Shown here piece by piece: positions 39,290 through 48,500 of a DNA stretch of 64,000 nucleotides (positions are counted from its first letter, which is position 1; every line of letters starts with the position of its first letter). Source of the stretch: Burkholderia ubonensis. Its GTDB lineage: Bacteria > Pseudomonadota > Gammaproteobacteria > Burkholderiales > Burkholderiaceae. The notes beneath the pieces are model-generated. The model was not told where the DNA came from. It searched no databases and was given only the letters and a program-made list of their open reading frames with translations. The DNA is taken from positions 496,001 to 560,000 of the forward strand of contig NZ_CADFEB010000004.1 in NCBI RefSeq assembly GCF_902833085.1, in the 5' to 3' direction. The translations under genes were made by a program, and so were the position numbers.

Positions 39290-40588
39290 TTAGTCGAGCG
39301 GTGCGGAACGCAGATCGCTCACCTGTTGCGGCGAGATCGGCGAACCGTTGTTGCCCCACGACATCCGAATGTACGAAACGACCGCCGCGACTTCCTGGTT
39401 CGACAGCGACTGCGCGAACGGCGGCATCCCGTACGGACGCGGATTCTTGAACGTGCTCGGCGGATAGCCGCCATTCAGCACCATGCGGATCGGGTTCACG
39501 GCCGATTCCATCGTGATCGAATGGTTCAGCGCGAGCGGCGGATAGGCCGGCGGCTTGCCCTGGCCGTTGTCGGCGTGGCAGGTCGCGCAGTTGTCCGCGT
39601 AGATCTTCTTGCCTTGCTCGAGCAGCACGTTGCCGAACTGCTTCGACGGCTCGTACTGCATGTTCTTCGGCGCTTCAGCCTTCTGCGGGATCGACTTCAG
39701 GTACGTCGACATCGCGCGCGTATCTTCGTCGCTCATGTACTGCAGGCTGTTGTGGACCACGTCCGCCATCGGGCCGAACACCGCGCCCTTGTGCGACACG
39801 CCGGCCTGCAGCAGGTCGGACAGCTCCTGCACGTGCCAGTCGCCGAGGCCGAGTTCCTTGTCGTTCGTCAGCGACGGCGCGTACCAGTTCTGCAGCGGGA
39901 TCAGGCCGCCCGCGAAGGCCGACGCGCTCACCGGGCCGCCCATCATGTTGATCGACGTATGGCACATCGAGCAGTGGCCGAGGCCTTCGACGAGGTACGC
40001 GCCGCGGTTCCATTCGACCGACTTGGTCGGATCCGGCTTGTATTCGCCTTCCTTGAAGAACAGCGTGCGCCAGCCGATCAGCAGGTTGCGGTTGTTGAAC
40101 GGGAACTTCAGCTCGTGCGGACGGCTCGGCGTCGATACCGGCGCGACCGAGCGCAGGTACGCGAAGATCGCGTCCGAATCCGCGCGCGTGACCTTCGTGT
40201 AGCTCGCGAACGGGAAGCCCGGGTACAGCAGGCTGCCGTCCTTCGAGCGGCCCGTGTGCATCGCGCGGTAGAAGTCGTCCGACGTCCACTTGCCGATGCC
40301 GGCCTGGTCGTCCGGCGTGATGTTCGGCGTGTACATCGTGCCGAACGGCGTCGCCATCGGCAGGCCGCCCGCGAACGGCTTGCCGCCGCGCACGGTGTGG
40401 CACGCGATACAGTCGCCGACGCGCGCGAGGTATTCGCCCTTCTTGATCAGCGCGGCCTGGTCGGCCGGCGTGGCCGCGACGGCAGCGTTGCCGTGCAGCG
40501 TGTCGTTGCCCGGCCACAGGACCGGCACGAGAGCCGCTGCCGCGACGATCGCGACAGCCGAGAGTGCAAACAGGGACTTGCGTTTCAT
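39290..40588 (-). CDS. Triheme cytochrome c
   Basis: 432 residues from ATG 40588; signal/anchor peptide RKSLFALSAVAIVAAAALVP. Three CxxCH sites: CIACHTV near residue 65, CSMCHTS near 210 and CATCHAD near 340, each with a distal Met candidate. Matches the cytochrome subunit of membrane alcohol/gluconate/aldehyde dehydrogenases (AdhB-like), passing electrons to the quinone or terminal oxidase. No catalytic subunit is next to it. 19 bases after the diheme gene, same operon. Confidence 0.85.
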   Translation of the reverse strand: MKRKSLFALSAVAIVAAAALVPVLWPGNDTLHGNAAVAATPADQAALIKKGEYLARVGDCIACHTVRGGKPFAGGLPMATPFGTMYTPNITPDDQAGIGKWTSDDFYRAMHTGRSKDGSLLYPGFPFASYTKVTRADSDAIFAYLRSVAPVSTPSRPHELKFPFNNRNLLIGWRTLFFKEGEYKPDPTKSVEWNRGAYLVEGLGHCSMCHTSINMMGGPVSASAFAGGLIPLQNWYAPSLTNDKELGLGDWHVQELSDLLQAGVSHKGAVFGPMADVVHNSLQYMSDEDTRAMSTYLKSIPQKAEAPKNMQYEPSKQFGNVLLEQGKKIYADNCATCHADNGQGKPPAYPPLALNHSITMESAVNPIRMVLNGGYPPSTFKNPRPYGMPPFAQSLSNQEVAAVVSYIRMSWGNNGSPISPQQVSDLRSAPLD

Positions 40589-40607
40589 TGTGTCTGTCTC
40601 CCTAGCC

Positions 40608-41372
40608 TTATTGCGGTTCGCTGCCGCAGGCAAGCGGAGTCTTCATCGCGCGGGCCGGGGCCGGCACGGGGTTGGCGGGCGCCGGTTGGGCGGCGAGCCA
40701 TGCGGTCACGGCGGTCACGTCTTCGTCGGAAAGCTTCGCGGCGATATCGTGCATGCAGTCGGGCGCCTTCGCGTGGCGGTTGCCCGAGCGCCATGCGCCG
40801 AGCTGCGCGCTCAGGTAGTCGGCGTGCAGGCCGACGAGACCCGGGATCGCCGGCTGCATGCCGGTCAGCGTCGCGCCGTGGCAGGCCACGCAGGCCGGCA
40901 GCTTGCGCGACGGATCGCCTTGCGTGACGAGCTGCTTGCCGCGCGCGAGCGTCGCGGCCGGCAGCGTCGGCTTCGCCGGCGCCGGGTACGGCGGACGCTC
41001 GGCCGAGAAGTGCGCGGCCATCTCGCGCAGGTAGTCGTCGTTCAGGTACGTCAGCAGATAGTTCATCGGCGGGTACTTGCGACGGCCGTCACGGAAGTTG
41101 ACGAGCTGGTTGTACAAGTACTCGGCCGGCTTGCCGGCAAGACGCGGGAAGTAATCGTTGTCCGTGCCCTGGCCGTGGACGCCATGGCAGGCCGTACAGC
41201 CGCGCACGCGCTCGGCCATCGTATCGGGTGCCTTGAGCGGCGCCTGCTGGGCCTGGGTTTGCTCCGTGGGCTTGGTCTGCGCTTGGGCAGCGCTCATGAG
41301 GCCCGCACCGCCGATCATCAGAACGGCGAGCAGCGGACGGAAGACGCGTCTTGAAGACACACGAGACTCCAT
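40608..41372 (-). CDS. Diheme cytochrome c (c4-like)
   Basis: 254 residues from ATG 41372 with signal peptide ending SAAQAQ. Two CxxCH sites: CTACHGV (about residue 60) and CVACHGA (about 155), and two similar halves, as in cytochrome c4-type proteins. Periplasmic electron carrier. First gene of a two-gene operon with the triheme cytochrome. Confidence 0.88.
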   Translation of the reverse strand: MESRVSSRRVFRPLLAVLMIGGAGLMSAAQAQTKPTEQTQAQQAPLKAPDTMAERVRGCTACHGVHGQGTDNDYFPRLAGKPAEYLYNQLVNFRDGRRKYPPMNYLLTYLNDDYLREMAAHFSAERPPYPAPAKPTLPAATLARGKQLVTQGDPSRKLPACVACHGATLTGMQPAIPGLVGLHADYLSAQLGAWRSGNRHAKAPDCMHDIAAKLSDEDVTAVTAWLAAQPAPANPVPAPARAMKTPLACGSEPQ

Positions 41373-41754
41373 GTTTATTCGTCGGGGACCTGACCGGGCT
41401 ACGATCGGCTCGGCATGACGGCAGGACAGCCGGGCTGCTGCGACGCGGCATTCTATCATCGATGGGTAATGACGGCTATTTGACAAATGGTCATCGGTTC
41501 GTGCCTGTTTACGACTTGCGACAATTTGACGCGTATCGTAAATGGCCGTCGTGAACCGGCGTGCGTTTTGCCTATCGAAGACCGTACACTCGCGGGTCGC
41601 GCGGTGCCGCCTCCGCCGCAGATCGTGTCATTTCACAGTTTCCGGATTCATCGATGACGTTTTCTACCGTGCCGTTGCCTGATTTTCATTACTCGTCCTG
41701 TTGGCGCGCCGCAGGCCTGCCGTTGGACGCCGGTCGCCATGGAGGGTGTGCGCG
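41373..41754. other. Divergent intergenic region, cytochrome operon / copD
   Basis: 382 bases without a supported gene. For the minus-strand operon a TAGAAT at 41450-41455 (complement) is a possible -10. A TTGACA at 41480-41485 on the plus strand lacks a matching -10. AT-richer than flanking genes. No ANR/FNR-type palindrome was seen. Confidence 0.4.
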
Positions 41755-42687
41755 ATGAGGATCGACAGCTTGTGGATCGGCCAGGTCGCGCTTGCCGCGC
41801 TGATGGACGCGGCGTTCGCGACGGCAGTCGGCTCGGCGCTGCTCAAGGGCTGGCTCGCGAAGGACGGCGCACGGCCCGTCATCGCGCCGTCGCATCCGGC
41901 ATGGCTGCGCGCGCAACATTCGCTGATGGCCGCCGCGGCCGCGCTGCTGCTCGCGGACCTCGGCTGGCTCGTCTACGAGGCGGCGGCGATGAGCGGCGCG
42001 GGGCTCGGCGGCGCGTTCGGCGCGATTCCGACGGTGCTCGCGCAGACCCACGCGGGCTTTGCATGGAGCGTCGCGTTCGGCGGCGCGGTCGTGCTTGCCG
42101 TCGTCGCGCTGTCGCGGCCGGAAGGGCCGCTCGCGTATGCGGTGTTGTGGCTGGCGGTGATCGTGATCGCCGCCGGCAAGGCGTCGCTCGGGCACGCGGC
42201 CGATACCGGTGCGTTCTCGGCGGCCGTTGCATTGCAGACGCTGCACCTGCTCGTCACCGCCGCGTGGGGCGGGCTCGTGCTCGCGGGCGGGCTCGCGGTG
42301 CTGCCCGCGCTCGGCTCGTCGGTCGCGCGCGGCGCACTGATCCGCATCGCGCAGCGGCTGTCGCGGACGTCGATCGTCGCACTCGTGTTCGTGCTCGCCA
42401 CCGGCGCGCTCAACGCGGCGCGCGGGCTCGGCGGCTCGCTCGCGCCGCTCGACGGCAGCGCGTGGGGCCGCGTGCTGCTGCTGAAGCTGCTGCTGATCGC
42501 GCTCGCGCTGGTGCTCGGCGGGCTGAACCGCTTCTCGGCGCTGCCGCGCCTGCGCCGCACCGCGTCGACCGAGGATGCGCACACGTTCCGCAACATCCTG
42601 CATCTCGAAGGGCTGACGATGATCGGCGTGTTCATCGCGGCGGCCGTGCTGGCCGCGAGCGTGCCGGGTTTCGCCGCGCTCGGCTAG
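41755..42687 (+). CDS. copD: CopD-family copper-related membrane protein
   Basis: 310 residues from ATG 41755 after GGAGGG. About eight membrane helices; begins DSLWIGQVALAALMDAAFAT, then ALIRIAQRLSRTSIVALVFV and ALNRFSALPRLRR as in CopD domains, which are linked to copper uptake across the inner membrane. No CopC homologue is adjacent, and it is not fused to one, so copper function is inference from the family. Confidence 0.78.
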   Translation: MRIDSLWIGQVALAALMDAAFATAVGSALLKGWLAKDGARPVIAPSHPAWLRAQHSLMAAAAALLLADLGWLVYEAAAMSGAGLGGAFGAIPTVLAQTHAGFAWSVAFGGAVVLAVVALSRPEGPLAYAVLWLAVIVIAAGKASLGHAADTGAFSAAVALQTLHLLVTAAWGGLVLAGGLAVLPALGSSVARGALIRIAQRLSRTSIVALVFVLATGALNAARGLGGSLAPLDGSAWGRVLLLKLLLIALALVLGGLNRFSALPRLRRTASTEDAHTFRNILHLEGLTMIGVFIAAAVLAASVPGFAALG

Positions 42688-42722
42688 CGCCGCCGCCGCC
42701 GCGTCGAAGCGGCGGGCCGCCG

Positions 42723-42740
42723 GGCCGGCGCGCGCCGGCC
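42723..42740. terminator. Perfect 18-bp GC palindrome between convergent copD and dgoD
   Basis: Self-complementary GGCCGGCGCGCGCCGGCC at 42723-42740 in the 93-base convergent gap. Could fold as a hairpin in both transcripts; there is no T run. Confidence 0.35.
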
Positions 42741-42780
42741 GCCGGCGGGAACGGGTGCGGCGCGTCGCTGCGGCGCGCCG

Positions 42781-43929
42781 TCACCACTCGGCGACGCTGC
42801 CGTCCGCGTGGCGCCACACCGGGTTGCGCCAGCGGTGGCCGGTCTGCGCCATCTCGCGCACCTTCTCCTCGTTGACGTCGATGCCGAGCCCCGGGCCTTG
42901 CGGGATCGCGACGAAGCCGTCGTCGTAGCGGAACACCTCGGGGTTGCGCAGATAGTCGAGCAGGTCGTTGCCCTGGTTGTAGTGGATGCCGAGGCTCTGT
43001 TCCTGGATGAACGCGTTGTAGCTGACCGCGTCGAGCTGCAGGCACGCGGCGAGCGCGATCGGGCCGAGCGGGCAATGCAGCGCGAGCGCGACGTCGTAGC
43101 TCTCGGCGAGCGTCGCGATCTTCCGGCATTCGGTGATGCCGCCCGCGTGCGACGCATCCGGCTGGATGATGTCGACGTAGCCGCCCGCGAGGATGTGCTT
43201 GAAATCCCAGCGCGAGTAGAGCCGCTCGCCGAGCGCGATCGGCGTGTCGGTCTGGCTGACGATGTCGCGCAGCGCCTCGGCGTTCTCCGACAGCACCGGC
43301 TCCTCGATGAACATCAGCTTGTACGGGTCGAGCTCCTTCGCGAGCACCTTCGCCATCGGCTTGTGCACGCGGCCGTGGAAGTCGACGCCGATGCCGACGT
43401 GCGGGCCGACCGCGTCGCGCACCGCCGCGACGTTCGCGATCACCTGTTCGACCTTGTCGTAGGTGTCGACGATCTGCAGCTCCTCCGAGCCGTTCATCTT
43501 CACCGCGCGGAAGCCGCGCTCGACGACCGCGCGCGCGTTGTTCGCGACGTCGCTCGGCCGGTCGCCGCCGATCCACGAATACACCTTGATGCGGTCGCGC
43601 ACCTGGCCGCCGAGCAGCGCGTGCACCGGTGCGCCGTGATGCTTGCCCAAGATGTCCCACAACGCCTGGTCGACGCCCGCGATCGCACTCATCGTGATCG
43701 GGCCGCCGCGGTAGAAGCCGGAGCGGTACATCACCTGCCAGTGATCCTCGATCAGCAGCGGGTCCTTGCCGACCAGATAGTCGGCGAGCTCGTGCACGGC
43801 CGCCTCGACGGTATGCGCGCGGCCCTCGACAACCGGCTCGCCCCAGCCGACGATGCCCTCGTCGGTCTCGATCTTGAGAAACAGCCAGCGCGGCGGCACG
43901 ATGAAGGTTTCGAGGCGGGTGATCTTCAT
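42781..43929 (-). CDS. dgoD: D-galactonate dehydratase (mandelate racemase/enolase superfamily)
   Basis: Dehydrates D-galactonate to 2-keto-3-deoxygalactonate in the De Ley-Doudoroff path. 382 residues, usual length. Metal ligands appear in [10 protein letters not shown] (D), MFIEEPVL (E) and IALGERLYS (E); the catalytic His region is [37 protein letters not shown] starts the protein. Divergent from a GntR regulator (44062+) with a palindrome between them. No other galactonate genes are nearby. Confidence 0.9.
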   Translation of the reverse strand: MKITRLETFIVPPRWLFLKIETDEGIVGWGEPVVEGRAHTVEAAVHELADYLVGKDPLLIEDHWQVMYRSGFYRGGPITMSAIAGVDQALWDILGKHHGAPVHALLGGQVRDRIKVYSWIGGDRPSDVANNARAVVERGFRAVKMNGSEELQIVDTYDKVEQVIANVAAVRDAVGPHVGIGVDFHGRVHKPMAKVLAKELDPYKLMFIEEPVLSENAEALRDIVSQTDTPIALGERLYSRWDFKHILAGGYVDIIQPDASHAGGITECRKIATLAESYDVALALHCPLGPIALAACLQLDAVSYNAFIQEQSLGIHYNQGNDLLDYLRNPEVFRYDDGFVAIPQGPGLGIDVNEEKVREMAQTGHRWRNPVWRHADGSVAEW

Positions 43930-43984
43930 GGCGGATGTCTCCTGACGGTAGGCTTTGTGGTAATCCTAGCGCAGGCCGTTAAAA

Positions 43985-44002
43985 AATAGTATTAATAGCA
44001 TT
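43985..44002. promoter_or_regulatory. Candidate GntR (FadR-subfamily) operator
   Basis: AATAGTATTAATAGCATT is an 18-bp near-perfect palindrome centred on TATTAATA in an AT-rich island between dgoD and the divergent regulator. Position and symmetry fit an operator for the adjacent regulator. Confidence 0.55.
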
Positions 44003-44061
44003 ATTGCGCAGATAGTGGACAGCCCGGCGTCGACGCGGGCTGTCCGCGTATAGGGAGAGCG

Positions 44062-44748
44062 ATCATCATTCAACGCGACCTGCATGGACAAACGGCGTTC
44101 CGGCTTGCGACGGCGATCCTGCGCGGCGACCATCCGCCCGAATCGCTGCTGCCGAGGGAGCCGGAGCTGATGGAGCGGTTCGGCGTGAGCCGCACGGTGC
44201 TGCGCGAGGCGCTGCGCACGCTGACGTCGAAGGGGCTCGTCGAATCGCGGCCGAAGGTCGGTACGCGGGTGCGGCCGCGCCGCGCGTGGAACCTGCTCGA
44301 TGCCGATCTGCTCGACTGGTATTCGCGCGTCGCGCCGCCGCTTTCGTTCGGGCTGAAGCTGCAGGAGATGCGCGAGATGGTCGAGCCGCATGCGGCGGCG
44401 CTTGCCGCGCGCGCGTATGCGCCGGAAGCGTTCGAAGCGATCGATGCCGCCGCGCGGGCGATGGCCCACGCGCGCAACGTCGACGAATGGGTGCGCGCCG
44501 ACCTGCGGTTTCACCTGAGCGTGCTCGAGGCGGGCGGCAACGAGCTGCTGGTGCCGCTCGGCGCGCTGATCGACCGCACGCTCGAGGCGCAGTTGCAACT
44601 GAATGCGCGCCGTGCCGACGTGTTCAATGCGTCGCTCGCCGAGCATCTGGCCGTGTGCGACGCGATCCTTGCGCGCGACGCGGAAGGCGCGCGCCGGGCG
44701 ATGGCGACGCTGCTCGCGATCACGCGCGCGCGGATCGAGTCGAGCTGA
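44062..44748 (+). CDS. GntR-family (FadR subfamily) regulator with noncanonical start
   Basis: Probable regulator of dgoD. Helix-turn-helix LLPREPELMERFGVSRTVLR and REALRTLTSKGLVESRPKVG, FCD effector domain at about 75-220 with metal-site histidines (VEPHAA, RFHLSV, EHLAV). No ATG, GTG or TTG lies in frame before the ATG at 44170, which would remove the first recognition-domain helix. AGGGAGAG (44052-44059) sits before in-frame ATC 44062, ATC 44065 and ATT 44068, leading into IQRDLHGQTAFRLATAILRG. Coordinates use ATC 44062; ATT 44068 is the other likely start. Domain assignment is sure, start is not. Confidence 0.75.
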   Translation: MIIQRDLHGQTAFRLATAILRGDHPPESLLPREPELMERFGVSRTVLREALRTLTSKGLVESRPKVGTRVRPRRAWNLLDADLLDWYSRVAPPLSFGLKLQEMREMVEPHAAALAARAYAPEAFEAIDAAARAMAHARNVDEWVRADLRFHLSVLEAGGNELLVPLGALIDRTLEAQLQLNARRADVFNASLAEHLAVCDAILARDAEGARRAMATLLAITRARIESS

Positions 44749-44806
44749 TCGGGCAAGCCGAACGCGCGGACTCAACGGGCGGTGACCGGTGCGTCCGGGC
44801 CGGCCG

Positions 44807-45066
44807 CTATGCGGCCGCGCAGCCGCCGGGCTTGAGGACGCGCTGCGTCGATGCCGGGTACTTGGCGAGCAGGCTTGCCGGTCGGCGCGGCCGCACGACC
44901 AGTTCGCCGCCGCAGTTCGGGCAATGGCCCTTCAGCACCTCGTCGGCGCAGGTCGCGCAAAACGGCTCGCCGCCCGCGTGCACTCAAAAGTACAGATTCG
45001 TGCGTCGTTCGAATCGGGCGGCAGGTCCTTGTCGCAGCATTCGCAGCCGGGGCGCAGTTCGAGCAT
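44807..45066 (-). pseudogene. DUF1272 protein gene with frameshift
   Basis: From ATG 45066 (preceded by AAGGAG) the frame reads MLELRPGCECCDKDLPP then ICTFEC, the start of DUF1272 proteins, then meets a stop near 44925. The rest is in another frame: FCATCADEVLKGHCPNCGG, then ELVVRPRRPASLLAKYPAS, ending at TAG 44807-44809. The two frames meet near 44980. Loss of one C (TGCCAC to TGCAC) or a 14-base insertion would both explain it. Cysteine-rich zinc-binding-type protein of unknown role; broken here, or a sequencing error. Confidence 0.8.
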
Positions 45067-45210
45067 GCCGGTCTCCTTGGTGAGGGTGAGTGTTGGATGG
45101 GCGCCGGACGTTGCGGGTGCGCCGGCGGAAGGCTACTGTAAGGGCATCGATGCAGTTTGACCAACGTCCGCCGATGCGGCATCGCAGCGAGCGGACCACA
45201 GGAGACGACC

Positions 45211-45558
45211 ATGCTTTACCGAGGAAGCTGCCATTGCGGCGACGTGCAATTCGAGGTGGACGGCGAGCTGACGGGCGTGATGGCGTGCAATTGCTCGATC
45301 TGCCGGCGCAAGGGCGCGCTGATGTGGTTCGTGCCGCGCGCGAGCCTGTACCTGCTGACGCCGGAAGAGAATCTGGCCAGCTACACGTTCAACAAGCACG
45401 TGATCCAGCATCGCTTCTGCAAGCGCTGCGGGATTCATCCGTTCGGCGAGGGCGCCGATCCGAAGGGAAACCGGATGGCGGCGATCAACGTGCGCTGCCT
45501 CGACGACGTCGACATCGACGCGCTGCCGGTCACGCATTACGACGGCCGCTCGCACTGA
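45211..45558 (+). CDS. GFA-family glutathione-binding zinc protein
   Basis: 115 residues from ATG 45211 with GGAG seven bases upstream. CENP-V/GFA fold: GSCHCGDVQFE, then ACNCSICRRKGALMWF, and RFCKRCGIHPFG give the seven cysteines that bind two zincs. The founding member activates formaldehyde with glutathione, but most relatives have no proven activity. Convergent with the large PBP gene (gap 28). Confidence 0.88.
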   Translation: MLYRGSCHCGDVQFEVDGELTGVMACNCSICRRKGALMWFVPRASLYLLTPEENLASYTFNKHVIQHRFCKRCGIHPFGEGADPKGNRMAAINVRCLDDVDIDALPVTHYDGRSH

Positions 45559-45586
45559 CGGCGCGCGGCAGCGGCGCGCTCCCGGA

Positions 45587-48500
45587 TCATGACGGAGTCG
45601 CGCCGCCGGCAGCCGGCGCGGCCACCTCGGCCTGCGGGCCGACCGCGGCCGGCCGCTCGATCAGCGGCGCGAGCGCCGGCGCCATCGATTTCAGCAACTG
45701 CACGGCCATCGCGCTCGTGAAGTCGTAGCGCGCCGCGTACGGCTCGTGCGCGGTCGCCGTCAGCACGCCGAAGAAACGGTCGCCGAGCACGAACACGAAC
45801 GTGCCGCTGCGGTTCACCTTGCGCGACTCGATCAGCCGCGCGCCGCGCGCGTAGACGTTGAAGCGCTGGTCGCCGGTGCCGGTCTTGCCGTACACCTCGA
45901 GCGTCTTGCCGTTGGGCAGCGTCATCCCGTCGGCGAGCCGCCTGCCGGTGCCGGTGAGCACGACGTCGCGCAGCAGCTGGTGCACGACGCCGACGACTTC
46001 CGGCGACAGCGTCGGCTGCGGCTGCGCGGCCGCCCGCACGAAGCGCGTCTCGTACGGCGTGCCCTTCGCGAAGTCGAGCCGCGTGATCGTCTCGGTCGGC
46101 GCCTTGTCGCCGCCGTTCGCGATCAGCCCGATCAGCTTCGCGAGCGCGTCCGGCTGGTCGCCCGATGCACCGATCGCGGCCGCGTACGACGGCGTGACTT
46201 CCGCGAACGGATAGCCGAGCGCGCGCCACGACTTGCTGATCGCCGCGTACGCGCGCAGTTCCACCATGCGGCGGATTCGCCGGTCCTGCGTGCCGTGATA
46301 GCGCGTCTTGTACAGCCACGTGTAGGTGTAGTAGCGCGCGTCGCGGCTCGCCTGCTCGACGTCGCCGAGCGATGCGTCCGGATGCGCGCGCAGGTAGTTG
46401 AGCGTCCACAGCGCGAGCGGGTGCACGCTTGCGATGTAGCCGCGGTCGTTCAGGTTGAAGCGGTCGATCGCGTACTTCGCATAGAGCGCCGCGAGATCGT
46501 CGTCGGACAGCGTCGCCGCCGGCGTGCGCTTCAGTTGCGCGCGCATCTGCGCATCGAACCACGCGAGCGATTCGTTCGGCGCGACGCTGCGCAGCACGGT
46601 CGCGATCTTCGGCGGCGACTTGCGCACGTCCTTCAGCATCAGCGCGAGCGCGTCGTCCGCGGGCTTGCCCGCGTAGCGCGTGTAGAAGCGCTTCACGTAG
46701 ACCTTGCTTTCGCCGTCGACGAACTGCTGCAGATAATGCTTGCGCTGCTCGGGATCGTCGAGCCACGACGACGACGGCCCGGACGTCTGGATCATCTCGT
46801 AGTGGACGATGTCGCGCATCAGCCGCACGAACACGAGGTTGACCGAGTGCGCGAAGGCCTGGTGCAGCGTCAGGATGCGATGGTTGTCGGACTTCTCGAA
46901 GTTGCTGAACACCTGCGCGCCGCCGCCCGTATAGAACACGTCGGGGCTCGCTGAATACTTGCGCTCGACGGCCGCGTCGAGCATCGCCTGCAGCGAGCGG
47001 TCCTGCGTGCGGGACAGGTAGTCGAGCGCCCACAGCGACAGGCCGTCCATCGGGTCGGGCTTCACGCGCGCGAGCTCGGCCTTCGACAGCGCTCCGTAGC
47101 GCGCATGCAGGTCGGAGACGATCTGCAGGTACGTGACGATCGTGCGCAGCTTCGCGGTCGAGCCGAGGTTGATGCGCCCGCCGCGGTTGATGTCGAACGG
47201 CTCGTTCACGCTGTCGGTCTGCACGCGCAGCACGTTCGCGCCGTTGCGCCGCTCGTACAGCGTGAAGCTGTACGTGAGGTGCGACGGGTCGTCCTTCGGC
47301 GCGAGCATCTCGTAGCCGTACAGGCCGGCGGCCTGCGCGCCTTCGCGCGTCGACGCCTTCGCGAGCCGCTCGGCGACCGCCTGCTGCACGCCGTTGTCGA
47401 GCGTGCTCGTCGCTTCCAGGTCGAACTGGTCGAGCTGGTACACGTCGCTGATGCCGAGCGCGGTGAGCAGCGACGCGCGCGCCGACATGATGGCCTTGCG
47501 CGAGATGAACGACTGCACGCGCGCCGCCTGCGGCGGCTGCGCGCGCTCGATGTGCGCGGCGAGCGCGGCGTCGCGCAGCGTGGGCGAGATCACGCCGCCG
47601 CCGGCGAGCAGCCGCAGGTAGCTGTCGGTCAGCCGCTGCAGCGCCGGGTAGCCGCTGTTCAGGAAGTACGACGGCGCGCGCTGCGCGATCATCAGCGACA
47701 GCACCTCGCGGAACGCGACGCCTTGCTGGTCGACGTTCTCGGCCGTCGTCGGCGCGGCGAGGACGCGGTTCAGTTCATTGAAGTCGCGGCCGTACCACGC
47801 GGCGAGACCGTCGCCGATGCCGGTGATTTCGCCGATGTGCGGCCGTGCCGCGAGCGGCACCGAATTCAGGTATCGGACCACGATCGTGCGGCGCGCGAGC
47901 ATCGTCTGCGGGCCGTTCAGGTACGCGAGCACCGACGCGGACGCGATCTGCCGCAGCTTCTCGGGCGGCGTCGCGGTGCGTCCGTCCGGCGAGTGGCGGA
48001 ACTTCTCGATCTGGGTCGCGAGCGTGCTGCCGCCCGGCCGCGCCTGGTGCCGGTTGACGACGTGCAGGCCCTGGTCGGCGATTGCGCGGGCGAAGCGGCC
48101 CCAGTCGATCGCCGGGTTGCGGTTCGGCTGGCTCGGATCGAGCAGGTAGCGGTCCTCGATGAACAGCAGCGAATCGACGACGACGCGCGGGATCGCGTCG
48201 AAGTCGCGATAGACGCGCTGCGGGAACGCGGTTGCGAACAGCGGCGCGCCCGTCGAATCGAACAGCATCAGGCCGGCCTGGTCCTTCTCGTCATAGGGCA
48301 GGAACAGGCCGCGATCGGCGAGCGCCATCATCCGCTCGGAGTCGCGCGCCTGCTTGCTGACGACGAAGCCGCGCGCGAGCAGCCGCTGCTGGAACGCCGG
48401 AATCATTGCATAGCCGAGCCGCTCGTCGTACGGGCCGTTGGCGGGAAACCGCACGTGGTCGCTCGCGCCCGCCTCGACCGCGTAGCCGACGTCGCGGGTC

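Noticed and set aside
42723..42740. GC palindrome as an operator or recombination site
   Set aside because: In a convergent gap without T runs; most simply a weak terminator or chance in a G+C-rich stretch. Kept only as a low-confidence feature.
44170..44748. ATG 44170 as start of the GntR gene
   Set aside because: It cuts off the first part of the DNA-binding domain, which is well conserved upstream in the same frame.
45000..45030. TTCGAAT near the DUF1272 gene as a tRNA T-loop
   Set aside because: No acceptor or anticodon arms around it; the bases are in the coding part of the DUF1272 gene.
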